Below are positions 48,801-56,000 of a stretch of 64,000 nt of DNA, piece after piece. The first letter of the stretch is position 1; the number at the start of each line of letters is the position of its first letter. This stretch comes from an uncultured Prevotellaceae bacterium (GTDB lineage Bacteria; Bacteroidota; Bacteroidia; Bacteroidales; Bacteroidaceae). The stretch covers positions 20,328-84,327 of the forward strand of contig CAMNCV010000146.1 of assembly GCA_946534585.1 (NCBI GenBank), read 5' to 3'. The notes beneath the pieces are model-generated. The model saw only the letters and a program-made list of their open reading frames with translations, ran no database searches and was not told the origin of the DNA. A program made the position numbers and the translations under genes.

Positions 48801-49728
48801 ACACTGGACCTACAGCTCCAAATGGTGCGTTGATCTTACAGTTGTAAGCACAAAGTCCTTCCGGCATTTTATCGCATGGTTTTACGACATTACCTACGAC
48901 GCCGCCCACATTGATGCTACCCTGATTGTAGCCATATCCTGTACCACGAGTAAGCAAGATATTCAAGTTAGCTCCAGAAGCACCACACTTTTTCATACTG
49001 GAAGCAGAGCCCACCAAGCCAGCCACGCCACCGATAGAAACTATTGTAGCTCCAGCATCAACAGCAGTAGTGCTAATGAAAACACCTTCGGTCTTACTAT
49101 CGCTTACGACACCGCCATTGGCAACTCTACCAACCATGCCGCCAATACTGACATAACTACCCCATTGTTTCATTTCGGCAGAGAAAGACATGCTACTGGA
49201 ATCCACCTTACAAGTGGCAACCTCACCTTCAACGATGGCAGCAAGAATACCATAACAGCAGGTATTCCATTTGTGTCCATCGGTAGCCGTAACATTGCTC
49301 ACGGTGAGTCTCTGAACCTTACCAGTGATGCCGCAGAACAAACCGCCATAGCAGTTATTGTGGTAGTCAAGCTTAAAATTCCTCACCGTACCGCCGTTAC
49401 CATCGAACGTGCCGGCGAAGTTAGCCTGATTCTGCTTCACACCATAAGTCCAGGTTTTTCCGTCAAGGTCAATAACCAGACCTTCGGACATCACCCAATG
49501 ACTGGAGTTGTTTTCCATCACCGAGCCGAAATAGGCGAAAGCCTTTGCCGAGTTGATGATGTAAGGGTCGCTCGACGTACCGGTGCCAGTGATACCTGCA
49601 TCGGCGAGCGTGGCAGGCGTATTACCATCCCACGTATCAGCGAACGACGTCACTACTCCTGTGATAAGTATCACAGTGAGCATCAGCGACTTTCTGAATG
49701 TTGCAAGAATTCTGTAGGTTTTCTTCAT
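30847..49728 (-). CDS. Giant secreted beta-solenoid surface protein (6293 residues) with T9SS sorting end
   Basis: I do not recognise a named family. What is visible: a signal peptide (RKSLMLTVILITGVVTSFA, residues 13-31); an N-terminal part with GLUG-like repeats (GGLFCGITGKVQRLTVSNV, GGMVGRVANGGVVSDSKTEG, GGIVGSMYTTAG); an Ig/PKD-like part (VSYLWTRKGDGIIVGNESYLTV, about 1560-1620); a segment GKTPQTPVKTWSRAYQLL typical of the start of a right-handed beta-helix (about 1660); and a core of about 40 copies of (V/I)(Y/F)GGG (about 2130-4425). The C-terminus (LRIYPSGKRIVVESTYATTIKVYGAGGQLVRVLD...SGVYVVEQKKMLLK) is a T9SS type A sorting domain. Two charged, probably helical inserts break the pattern at about 3190-3240 and 5370-5420. 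A role as a surface adhesin or fibre is inference. A -7 box precedes it and a strong terminator ends it. Confidence 0.85.
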   Translation of the reverse strand: MKKTYRILATFRKSLMLTVILITGVVTSFADTWDGNTPATLADAGITGTGTSSDPYIINSAKAFAYFGSVMENNSSHWVMSEGLVIDLDGKTWTYGVKQNQANFAGTFDGNGGTVRNFKLDYHNNCYGGLFCGITGKVQRLTVSNVTATDGHKWNTCCYGILAAIVEGEVATCKVDSSSMSFSAEMKQWGSYVSIGGMVGRVANGGVVSDSKTEGVFISTTAVDAGATIVSIGGVAGLVGSASSMKKCGASGANLNILLTRGTGYGYNQGSINVGGVVGNVVKPCDKMPEGLCAYNCKINAPFGAVGPVCGMFQGSSTSSNNVVSDDYSAEGDNISTAQREKTNEWMYNGYQLGLSAAVQNCSLYKNYSADAISNGYLNVGDATVSLPRQNSVNGSARNSHTVIWYTQNNGSNATSDNAQGIYPSYASSVFGTSTPAYYCYFMQGYNVGTYVSSEQASSYINSLAYVATLAKVVLVDEDLGQRGTMKHTINMTYTVGDNKSPSWKWYLNGKEIAGSADKATVEVAPNYSGTTTVMVSFTDGAVASLTLPRAYLPTMNSPKDPIDGSVTYKGNTYMSQIGTIADDNKTRGSKDNPYMISTAEELRYWSELSRMSGTIDNGPILAADGSQIGTYEDNANHFNTAYFVLGHNIDLDPDKLSTNVTERQKLSDVVTYYNDKGVESTSTYSGAAYSVRHKFNPAYNFEPICGFTSEDIYDSEHTFRGSFDGDGKIIKNLRQIWRGGSLGITYDEHATECYGLFGCIGGGATKKVGDEARTDAVVKNVIIENAIFEHDVYNGTFAYAKSRFHKDRDFNDSRGTNVAVGALAGMVTRNADIYNIDVRKSCIVGAAVDNTCARTDWSCFDIHNGKYQFHLWVGGVVGRVQAAYDQMRGDVAGSVKLHYLSTDIDIDIPMPTINGGGNGTASAEGYNGAARRFYFNAGGIVGSMYTTAGYTSLPWPEHVFFTGQMRGMSMMGGPIFGYVNYGAMNENITTSQQIHEHWIGYPNIIKTGYYNNYWIRLAKGDEQYDNSKYTNPNASGTYLTGRGDWRDHASAGLIWAKNKGNQNATHENTINGGLYGNGGKLMYFGPITDSTPADPLRVCTLSGFEGARSILSHGNGNEKNIDGNQDINGYYIGVNQGIWKDWNNNSTLQNEVKKEFSENGEKAWAWENETDDHWSGRPVLTSQSVEHLEAALDTKDSTVVATLHGVETGLENFKYEWYDICNNKVQDLKTNAQGGRTYTYPKSDHDQFFYAMATNGNGKTFKSDTVRVPGAVQASEFSVDIQHVAVENPEKKYDTYAEYMSSTSDDVRVSQAEFYNWDSSKKTKSVANYYPCGDVGDCINKWLYDYDHARTYFEWEIAGDSASLKELKTPWTIGSLITEPEYCAKGDSVVFSMKNGKVKKTNVSNWAKIWADYKRLFNLTAPIETQTHTYTNKNGEVVTIEDEIYSPASGVASDSIGWLEENLKDNADARKILLRTPAVLYSYNEFLAADQRTGVYTEGDSNLGFTYTFAGTGNATNTQDGSSYEGTSWKNKGVTETEFGTLNHQIPATVTTTLTAVISPKDAAWLAQNKYDVSYLWTRKGDGIIVGNESYLTVTLDANSNRGEYECLVTIRDTSLTCYKFEFYRKTVGYSWGKDYIYINPNNHIMSYTEKTGTGTGTQKTTGEGKDTNDGKTPQTPVKTWSRAYQLLTEGATWDQNYIILIGESTADQTREGFGLGTQNYNGNNTTGTYAVWYNRGAEKFMNRNATITTLRDDGVNFEGKLQMDNSAGSGTQFALFGDTRLEHLTLTHETPDGGYGIIMCQYHSLELGEGIVMENFPSASSASAEVGPLPGTRIADLQIFGGCNNDDRFLKVPGSVSNYELDEYLPHPEGFTITVRSGFCSNVCASGRQSSDNSQNGIVGTPNRPIKGTIIIDIDRNTNTGEHVQYGNSPDKVASYDIGAVMAGNHEGAQYGDMDIIIRSGIIGRVTSGSLGNKRKSNSFGTSGGFYAIKDYYGSAADVYMPFDTYFGRCNILVDPASSKYTYENDVDRRVVVSEIYGGALGRHMGNSSNTGVCMSTFYGKSNITINGGTFDLNCWDSKTLVKDSRNDHHTESGFYGLKAYQNRTAGDKPNKNTYEDGKGYYYMAQPGIYGGGAGGFNGIGTDSLHTNDLRLPYWANATTGSSYTSTEIAKFGDKVVLYGDYEEYKKHTGADKVYFTCIDSIVGTKKYTTKIDPAETSSTITINGGVFFPRELPQGAGIYGAGNGYVNNQLINFPGQAPNPLGGSVLGAEGKTAVEININGGTFNCDVYGGGRGNDIYYYRQLGYNGDWSWVGREAEGKYDIDDPNNPEYLSFGTTQDSYSRNAQITGNVVMNINGGLFKGNIYGSGEGTGTLYDNNKLIAPYGAAGNRQGEGCLNMARIWGNTTVNINSSDSLVHVYGNVYGGGDNARVKYTTEVNINKGVVYGSVFGGGNKATVGIFAPQDVYTASSYWRVEDDVNYAAKDALGTDSLAAYVEELERLGMITNGGVQKHLGELKEGATKIGTKIVGTGRTTVYTMTDDAYVYGDIYGGGNAADVNGDTYVGMSAGHVGGAIYGGGNGVYDSKTPANNKLASVHGFTDVFLNGYTVMWDKMFDVTAFSQNKYNDRVDLNDIDAFENTYIKTWEKDKSRFVETTQTTGSDGKTKNVSIWLDPIGGRNAHNIYGGGNAYCAVDSTARVTVTRGMTPKALLETEEWEQSYYDNDNPHFYVFGGGFGEHTTVGNTIVNVGMEDILTEDATTTDVLAKGSTMFLDEDGNPVSTDKANAAGDAEHTIGIYSNGYGIAGYTVLGVLGGGMEGKVLEDTKVTIGGNTYIHRVYGGGYGKRDRADYTVQTDLGHVGGHTRVTANGGLVYGDIFGGGARGDVDSTTYVEVLRDCEVYGSVYGGGDVAWVGDANHDKSTENDTVSTVVVAGGTIFHNVFAGGSRGPVYGSTFFNSVDSTMNGKPISPYIYGDIYGGGEMADVEGNTHLLIEGGQLARDIYGGGLGVLDADGGTTGTGAVSANVGGNTNITVNGGSMLWSQQCDDYTHGQVYYFDNTNVIETSRYGKGLLTADDISGTEGFFDWSTMHVKVNHNVYGGGNVFCTVTGNSNVTMNHGLVTEGLQYYDEATLSPFAMMWYELIKNKSYPQFSVLGGGYGKYTTIGKDTHVSMNVSNYIEPEAPGKNATAEETAAYEAEKKAYNEYKKYKSYEDDYVNFRLFEEEMKSRWNSLSPEQRKLIYGSSFNNNQYRRFRVSRYAWSGGVHGHVMANIYGGSWAGKVVGNTTVTMDGTSGCRNVFGGGVGMATPTANADRLGEVGGTSTVIVNGSIISGSVYGGGAGVESAKDERGNPTLDYVDVARVLKSSVVTVEGKVVGDEDGKTYSGDNGLPIDATIVYGTIAGGGDVASVGAYQNDYENIPVAAENAEPVTTVSIYGGHLMSDIYAGGCGRPDSLCVDYTRLGAVYGNTKLVVDDPNIESQQGYVFGNVFGGGMCGTVFGHTDVDIQGCDFGNNIFAGGYGIVDTVYTANGAADTIRTDAAVKGNTRLNISGGDWILSSIWLTTDEEGKDIRAWKPANTYGNQTYSSQYDPYNRKFVINHNAYGGGYNCSTIDGDAYVTMTNGMLDKTVVIGREDAVGDLFQEREWQESYNKIGSAQFSVFGAGYGKETLVKGDTHVDIRIKGERLPSDTMETKNIPYYKRFVTKQSLLDVIGGGYNGKVNGETNVHIGGNTFMRRVFTGGYYAPVKETNLLVTSGDIDEVFGGGLIGDVYENTNIQIGWRENVTFDGTPYSVNHNSKLFINKNVYGGNDVSGTVGYKNEQHQAGQGTYLKMYGGNLYGDVYGGGNGDYLYALGVNGETEVTPNEHYLKTAVFEGYDLVYTVPMRDGMISSNYASDAQKIVNISTFRPSTIESNIELYGLSESDRLNIRGNVFGGGNCATVDGLVTNTGVNSAKVTFDIKDNINVGGVFLGSDGDALFVDSEKNSFLSNFQTINNLNLEDTVMWETDPANRGIKKKYLPVDIEDRPIVYPHLLDLYFLPVEMSIQPTVLWNGSATGNVSNATIGIFCCGGNRGNMNVYPAETGTNKGNVVDIKFPTGLEITKHIIGGCNNANYEWHNSATGNVTKHTGGYLLGERKSKNPMIRLLVENVFKPDTVHVTVDGEEHVEYTGGNVYGGCYKSGTINGDVTVDLRSNMLKGLRKDYFDVISDIGASSCNVYGAGYGTNSYVYGNTKVIVGKNTNCKTATTTVNDGNGAKGVFGDASGSANATYEVFNDLGTSASYIFGGGLQGNVVGNATVEYLNGHTLHSVTGGSYAGYLWGSTQVLVGYPDYYVVKEKKQAVYAVDRKDKRADNLAVKTQDLKGNVEKAIKQEVKLMAGDIIAPTLYESIVKADASKAENFTHVTTAPSSSVGWENVAITIDEAIYGGGYSLASGSSVMANNTIVLKYDDEYNTDDKYTTLTSVGYGGNTTMVVWDKMEYNGDGDNKTTKTPGNDAVDHISISQQRMTPVDLPTGTDLFGYYYEDKNHHYHYIYEENKYFQGLSYPKPPGYTGTYVSAYDFDAEGGMYGDGHLSFSEGFRTGEIKGYGFNGGRSIEGARLMNSFQRMDILRVEDCNVIMLGARDYATNVTNTTPYSLSRIGELQLVSHIDDSGDLKKVSIVNTDDIIEGDKGARNFLGLSNNILYVGCVYTNTDFSDVMHEYNNTKNAGDSTYQQKKQYCIDQFYPLKEKKDIFQLRNDATAKNMIGISSGYAMKIQNVSTSVVGKTIEDGSETNVLNDSVFYGPIVGVAEVNLMSSRLDEGGGYIYADNVHDPHTVNGTDKVDFLVTTGNFVFPHTDGGRYILDDCYVKSYDETLGEHGEAEDAHYWYIEGYNYYYNIHITGYTSDSRKTPMEFDSDNTDLLTILKGAKKGQKVTVHSIRWRSEHIGKNDTSYDECDIDGNYKANGTYPASMTTGIADPAGKYGSATPAWVLNDSTKQIGQRWTDDYYKLRFSAHDDTTLVYKETADTLIGDKHYKSVYGDLQRAVNTTSQQVLDGVLLTDEPVIAMQLVDAVDNTTEAYYKRHLSETCKATVVLTVPALDEERRQIQGYTTVSAFYTDSTSQGLNSKVPKNTPLDLSGNTKYYFFNDNTHEYNTVDLSMLRYHFGSGLSEADYKVITGIRTNEDGLFIVTYKDGDATLTSNPVTNVFLYGPRNYTYTLYLSIDYVQGPEVRGHINIENCALPGEMVKLTTKNVKIAADESMAPIGYYWRVGMRKYDEKSGSWVFADETKWTPATVEKTKPAGYDSYMVNGSTYNGVFKGVIYDEDDNYLLLPVYYFMNGYGVQYGIEFNGLEGQIFPVSMAESDTLLIHNYHRMSTHATNSTLHLHFDEAAARAKAYEEYVADKTAWDKKKKADGYADKSEDDKKTWNQDNPEPTYVAPLRRPRVYLQDEEDMVAFYNCIDSIGRYNEGTHLTEAQIGTKKYTVPTGGNYMYFVMQDSISFNKLYYHAPTQDFEGDLDGRGHTVDLTNTNRITDQNVPALLRNVKGNVMNLGVLGKSIATSVEEDDKAHIFNSFVYGMKNKKAVTIVNNAATAGNNALDNCYDLSVANDYDFNYGRVAYNLNKYYLNERYRRNKGIATAYNDRIEQYFGSEDFQYEWRNDSQTGKVTGVQYLRTGVTDMPAYASSDTRHDKHHYIDKARAAVTCLTQAEADARNAKFNAEYEYEINSATTGSPIHIDKDPYSTKTVKSVTYRPLFNEPYAVDSVGRMEKDTLRNDYLLFGQNLGEKLQLLPKNIASSMNADATNRVWRASGFYGSKKDEGFYYNAMTNMATMVNDPRLTAIDFTCQRDGDITNAEKWQNDEINTLTSIDGEANELQSVYFAPTKDTPVDELNSTSYWKFGVAAPKSDGTHVTQNLLVYTAPNSNSGTKVKEGIEYTAQTSTEDILGHRVVVGTPNHTAALLHLVDKEDFNAPIAFMASRAWYDRDPSMETGYVDEAGQGWESVTLPFSVAKTELSEPIERFYDYPDEVEDAEHKRNTKKEDQSLITFFYGDGDTTEDNPNVINHEYWLRSMTGLKRQDATGKLTATFKRPLNSQEDGGFAAYTPFVVSFPGSKFYEFDMTGRSITFSNSDALVDITDDAVKETKQSGTSGTHTYTHYAAFMNEEGAANTYAIALRTSADDTDIKGDKFTASVPVYPFRTKIVSEAVSGSNGAKAASYADYQAEEPEYIYISSLGVSLEDKGVSEPETEDVIESEGLRIYPSGKRIVVESTYATTIKVYGAGGQLVRVLDVRPGTSIYSGFASGVYVVEQKKMLLK
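36455..43345 (-). repeat. YGGG solenoid repeat region of the giant protein
   Basis: About 40 irregular copies of the pattern (N/D/S)(V/I)(Y/F)GGGN-x-x-x-V-x-G-x-T-x-V-x-(I/M)-x-G-G, spaced roughly 25-100 residues apart. On the plus strand it appears as recurring ACCACCACCGTA(A/G/T)A. The glycine turns and alternating hydrophobic strands fit a parallel beta-helix. Confidence 0.85.
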
Positions 49729-49798
49729 TTCAGTTATGTTAGATTTGTTATTCTCACCTTATATATATAAGTGCATAAATAGGCACTCTATCAATCTA

Positions 49799-49806
49799 CA
49801 AAGTTA
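49799..49806 (-). promoter_or_regulatory. -7 box (TAACTTTG) of the giant gene
   Basis: Minus-strand TAACTTTG, an exact -7 match about 70 bases before the ATG; no TTTG at -33. The leader contains AGTGC-ctatttat-GCACT, a small hairpin. Confidence 0.45.
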
Positions 49807-49913
49807 ATAAATTTTCAATGAGTTTAGAAATGTTTTAACTAAATTATTCTTTCTTTTAACTTTTTTTTACAATATAGTTATTTCAAATCAATAAAGGTAG
49901 GTTCTATAAAAAA

Positions 49914-49952
49914 CAAAAGCTATCATACCAGAATTGGATATGATAGCTTTTG
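49914..49952 (-). terminator. Terminator of the 3257-residue pectinesterase gene
   Basis: A perfect 14-bp stem, CAAAAGCTATCATA with TATGATAGCTTTTG, and an 11-base loop; on the minus strand TTTTTTATAG follows shortly after. It lies beyond the 22-bp array, so the array is within the 3' untranslated RNA. The 356-base gap 49729-50084 holds this, the array, the giant gene promoter and the motif AATAAAGGTAGGTTCTATA (49892-49909). Confidence 0.75.
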
Positions 49953-49957
49953 CAGTG

Positions 49958-50067
49958 TAATAAGATAGTTATTGCGAAGTAATCGCTATGCTTTTGCGAG
50001 GTAATCGCTATGCTTTTGCAGTGTAATCGCTATGCTTTTGCGAGGTAATCAGGCAGCGATTAGAGTG
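49958..50067. repeat. Five-unit 22-bp tandem array, right of the giant gene
   Basis: Five consecutive 22-bp units. The middle three are TAATCGCTATGCTTTTGCGAGG or close variants; the outer two (TAATAAGATAGTTATTGCGAAG and TAATCAGGCAGCGATTAGAGTG) are diverged. Unit length, direction and the TAAT-x-GCTATGC core match the array at 30675-30784; about 17 of 22 positions agree between the best units. Confidence 0.95.
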
Positions 50068-50084
50068 TACAGAAAATCAACACC

Positions 50085-53000
50085 TTACTCATAGAGTTGC
50101 TTCTGACCTCCGATGATGTAAATCATACCCTTGCGCATCTGGTCAGGATCCACTGGTTTGCCCGAGAGGTCAAAGACTGCATCAACGTCATCAGTATCTT
50201 CCTTGACACCGCTGACCGTTGTAGCATCTTCATAGAACTCTTCTTCGTCAACAATCTCAGTGAACTGTAATCCCTTGGCACCGAGCGTGATGCCGGCTGC
50301 CTCAAGAGTAGAGGTCTGCAGGTAAGCCTTGCGTGCAGGTATGCTGCTTCCAACGAACTTATAGAATCCCACTCCCGGATTGATGGCAGGTTTGTATGCC
50401 AGCGTATAGACATTGAGTGTACCTACGGTAACTGCATGATTCTCGGAGTTGCCATCAAGCAGCGAGTATTTCTCTTCGCTGTCGCCTTGAATAACCGGAC
50501 GCACGGTATTGTAGGTGCCACGGAAATAGTAGGTACCAGGAGTAGCATACAGGATATAGCCACGTTTGCCCCTCAATCCTGTGGCGCCTGTTATTTTCTT
50601 CAGTCCAAGGGTAGAGCCGTTAAGTGCCACAGCAGCATATACCGTCAGTCCATCGACATCAGAGAATGTCGCGTTCTCAGGCAGGCAGACCGTACTCCAT
50701 CCCTTTCCAGGCTCAGGACCTACCTGTTTCACCTCAACAGCGTAGGTACCGAGAGGTTCGTAGGTTACTATTTCAGAAGCGTCACCCAATCCTCCGCGCT
50801 CATTGGCAGCACGAATGACGAACCTGCGACCGGCCTGTTCCTCACCAGGGTTAATATGGTTATAAGTAGCCATTGTATAGAAGAGCGTGTCGCCTGTTTC
50901 TTCATCGATACGGAAGATGAAGTAGCAGAGAGCCTTCTGTTTAGCAGTCCATGTGATGATGGTAGAGCCATCGGAGTTGGTACTATTCTCCGGCTGAATT
51001 CCAGCCATAGACACCTGCTCGGTATAGACCGTTGGGTCATAGGCCTCGTCACCGCCAAGGACATTATGCAGTGTATATTCGGCAGCCTGCTCAGCGGTGA
51101 GGATACAGTCATCAGAACCTGCGGCAGGTGTAGCATTACGCAAGGTGCGACCGGTCAAGTCGGCAACCGTGCTATCAGCATTCATAGAGCCATATTCATG
51201 CATACGACAGAGGAGGTTCTTTGACATGACACCATATCCCACGGATTGCGGCATGCTTTGATAAGTAGCATAGAGGAATGTCTGCGATGGCGAACCCTGC
51301 CATGTACGTCCGATAGTATAATTACCATTCTGTGCGTTATGAGCAGCAACAGACTCGCATTTTATTACCGCTTTATTGAATACAAATCCCCATTTCTCAT
51401 CGAAGGTCTTGTCAGCGCCGACATAATTCACTGTAGTAAGAGCCGACTGATGACTTGAGGCTACGATGTTATTGCCTGTTGCGCGCTTACGGAGTACTAA
51501 GACAGGATTCTCCCACCATGACTCACCGCTGCCGCAGATGAAATCGACGGTACCCCATACCTGACAGTTCTCATAGTAACAGTAAGTATGGAAGAAGCCC
51601 GGTGACGTACCTTGAGTAGAACTCGTATTAGAGGCACTGGCATAAGTATCCTGATATCCCTTCATCGTAACATTCTTCCAGATAGAATGAATACCGCGAT
51701 CGTAAACGGCAACCGACTGTCCGCCAGGGTTTGCATCGCCACGCTCTACCTGGAAATCAGAGTAGCGGTTCTCGACTGTGAAGTCCTGGAAATAGCAATC
51801 CTTTTGCGCCGTGCTGACGCCAAGGGTATTGGTCCAGCTGATGCCATAGATATATGGGTCGCTATATATCAGTGTGCCATCCTGACTCTGACCGACGAGA
51901 GATACGTTATTACGCTTTATCCAAGTCTGGCCGTTATAGAAATTATTCACAACGGCAGAGACACCATCCTTGTTATCTTTATAGGTACCATTATATTTCT
52001 CTGCACCCTTCATGCAGTATTCTCCATCCGGCACGAAGATATAGAAGCGTTCTGAACCGCCATCGGCATTAGCCAATGCCAGACCTTCGTCAAGAGTACC
52101 GTGAGGCACATTGAGAGAATCCAGATTAGCAATCACATCATCTTCTACGATTTGGATGCGTCGGCCCGCGGTTTGAGTGGCACAGTCAAAATTCTGATTA
52201 TGTGTTACGACGAAATCGAACTTACGCGGAGACACTGAAGCAGAAGAACTCCTTGTGGAGAATGCCACGACAAGGTCTTGATTGTAAGCCTCGCCGTAAG
52301 TATCCTTGAGAGTACCGGCAGGAATAGTAAGAGAATAATCCTTACCATACTCCAAATCCCAATACGTAAACCTCAGAGTTTTATTGCTGACCACGGCCTT
52401 CAACTGCTGACCTAATCCTGTAGTAGCGGCGAGCGTAGCATCGGCAGCCACGTGATTGAGAGCTATGGCTATAACGCCCTTTGTGCCGACTTCCGTCGCA
52501 GAGCCGTCCATGGCGTTTTTGCCATCGACTGTAATCGATGTCACCTCTGGTGCTACGGTGCCTGTGACGCGGAAAGACACGCTGTATGTAGCTACTGTCA
52601 CGCCGCCGGCTGTCTGAAGCAGGATTTTAGCAACTGGGTTAGATGACGTAGCCTGGGTAATCACGCCCTTACCGCCGTTGGAAGCGCTAATGTTCAGAAC
52701 CGGCATAGAGTTGCCACTGTATCTTGCCTCGAACTCCACATTCTCAAGTGCTTTGGCAGTTTTGAGCGTAGTAAGCTGTGTCTCAGTTACAGAAGTGCCA
52801 TCAATGGTAACGCCGGTAAGCTCTGGCTGTCCGCCAATCGGATTGTAAGTAACCTTAACATATGTCATACGTGTTGCAGCTCCGAAGTCAATTTCCTCCA
52901 TAGCTTTTTCACCCGTATAGACTACGCTGACTGTTTTTCCGCCATCAGACGAGGTCGTATAGTTTGTAGTACCGGCAATCGAAACGTTCTTCACCGCACC

Positions 53001-56000
53001 ATTGTCAGAGTGCAGTTCGATGACGCAGTTTGAAGATACCGGCAACGTGAACACCGCATTCTTGTTTGCCGTACAGCTGCTCTCAGCTGTTGTGCTATTA
53101 GGAGAAGTGTTCGTTACACTACCCTTCGAACCATCGATGCGCAGCGGCAGGTCGATTTTTGTGCCTCCGATGTTGAGTTGGTCAACGATCAAACCGGCAG
53201 CAGACGAATAGTATATAGCCGTAGCACCGCGTGCAGCACCCAACGGCCATTCTATCGTTGTAGCCTCAGTGACCTGTCCGCGTGCTACAGTATTAGCCAC
53301 GAAATGCGGTGAGAGAAGCAGGTCGCCATCAACGGTGTTAGCTTCATTGACCAGATACTCCTGACCGAAGTCGTAGTGATTGCCCTTAATATCGGTATAA
53401 TAATCAAGGGTATATCCTTCGAGGTATAGATGCTGGTTATGCTCAGGCATTACGAACTTCTCATCCCACTCCACATGCTGCTGATATGGAGGCAGGCCGT
53501 CAGCCTGTCCACCGGCTGAGAAATTGACATAGTAACTCTTCTTCTTACCATAGACAGCCTGCAGCGTATGGTAATCATTGAGTTGCAGCGTTATGCTCTC
53601 ATCACTTACAGCACTATAGGTAACGGTACCGCCAGTAGAGAATGAGCCAGTGCCGTTCCAGTCCGTATGCAGTCGCGTGTTGCTGCCGGCCTTCTGATAA
53701 GAGCCATCAGGATATATACGTGTGCCGTTGCCCTCCTGCCAATACATCAACTCATAGTACTTGTTGCGATTAGCGTTAATCGTAACTGACGTACCATTGA
53801 TGAATGCCGTGCCTCCATCAGTGGTTTTCTGTCCGCCTTCTGTAGATAATGCCACGGTACCCATACCGGTGTTGTTAGAACTGCTATAGAGCGTCTTACG
53901 CACGGCTGTAGGCAGAGCCACCTCGATATACTGATAGTACGCATAATCGTCACCTATATTCAGCGTGGCTGTAATATCCGTTGACGTCACAGTCCAGTAA
54001 TACAGATAAGCATTATCGCTGTTGCGTTTCAGGTTCTCATCATATATATTATCAGGCATCATACCATTAAGGCGCGTGCCCTTGAGCGAAGACGCATCGT
54101 CGTTAATAGGAGCATAGGTAGCAAGGGTTACTACTGCGCCATAGCCGGAAGGTATTGTAATCTTCGTGCCTTCCTTTATATATGCCCATGTATCTATATC
54201 GGTATTTTCGACTATCGCCCCACTCGTACTGGTGTCTATTGTCAAGGCCACGTCTATATTCTCGGTTTGGTTCTCCACCTCGCCTGTAGCGTCATTACGC
54301 ACACCCTGACCACTGATTTCCGTTTTCGTAACCAGAGACAAGTCAGATATGCCGGAGATGTTATCCATACGCTGTGCTCCATAGCCCGTACGGAAATCCC
54401 AATGTATCGTAACATCTTCCGTCACCTTTTCAATTTTATCGACCTCACAGTTATACTTAAACACTGGTATAAGCGTAACAGTCTGGCCTTCAGACGCAAA
54501 GAATTCACTTGAACCAAGTTCATAGTGCCTATGCGTATTCTTATCCTCCCAGTAGAGAAGTGTATAGTTTGGTACGTGAAGCGTATGATTAGAAGGCACG
54601 TTGATAGCAGTTGCTACGATACGCTCCGGGAATACGGAATAGTTAGGTATTCCCATCGTAACGGCATATTTCACATACTCCTCTACGCTATTGATACTAC
54701 AGTTATAGAGACCTTCATACAGAGACTTTGTTGTCTGCCATGTGTCGGCATATTTCTCTGTATATTCAACGCCATCACTTCCATACCAGCGTGCGCCCAT
54801 TACATCATAGACGACTGTTCCCTGAGGACCTGCCTCAAAGTGGGCGTAATACACATTGCTCGTGCTATTTATAGTAACGGTATATGTACGTTCTGAGGAG
54901 ACAGGGTTCTCGCCTGTTTTATCTGTGCTCCATCCCGTAAAGCCATAGCCCGGCTTGGCTACTGCAGTCATGGTCACTTCGGTGCCTGCGGTGTAGTTGT
55001 TACCCTGTACCACAGGCGAGAACTCAAGAATTCCATAAGTATCCGGCCATGAGTGGGCATTGAGTTTATAGGTCTTGAAGTGTGTCTGTTTTTCTGAAAC
55101 CTCAGACGTTGTCTTCTGCGTATTGGCAGCCACTGCCTTAATGACACAGTTTCCACTCACATGTATGCCCTGGTCTATACCATTGCCATCAAGATTTGGC
55201 ACATAGAGCAGTCCGGTCATTTCGTCGGGTTCTGTACCATCAAGCGTATAATAGAACTTGTCGTCAGATGAGCCGTTTGTAAGGACGAATGATGCTTTGT
55301 CATTGTTAAGCGTTATCTCCGGAGCATCGGCATCTGGAGTAAACGTAATCTTGTATATACGCAGATACTGAGGACCGAAGTTAATGCTGTCAGTGAGTTC
55401 CTCTCCTTCTTCGTCGGCATATCTTCCCTGCAACAGTACACCACCTGCTGCTACACGAACCGTCGCCGTAACCTTATCCGCGCTATTCGAACGGAACTCG
55501 GTATTAACGCCATTGACGTTAAGATAGCGATAAGGGCGCTGTGATGAGCCGGTATTGGAGAATTCTACCTCAAGCATACCTGAGACAGTATTATTGAAGT
55601 ACATCTGATTACCCTGGAAACACTGGCCACCGCCTTGAACGACATACTGGCCTGCACCTGCAAGATACTGCAAACCGCCGTAATAGCCTTCGGCATCAGT
55701 CAGTCCTGCCGGTATCGAAACTCCTGACGGTATTTCTACGTCACTGAGTTTCATATAGCCCTCTTTCTGTGTAAACAGGACGTCTGACGATGCGCCATTC
55801 CAATCCCACTTTCGATAGGTATCGACAGGTTCAACCGCAGTACCCGTATATGCTACGGTGCGTCCGTAAGGTAAGCTTATCGTGGCCGTATGCTCCGCGG
55901 CTGTAAATGTTATGGTCAGTGTTCGCTCTGCACTCACTGCCGTTCCAGTATATGTAACAGTAAATTGCTGGGCGATAGTTCCATCGCTCTCTATCTGGAA

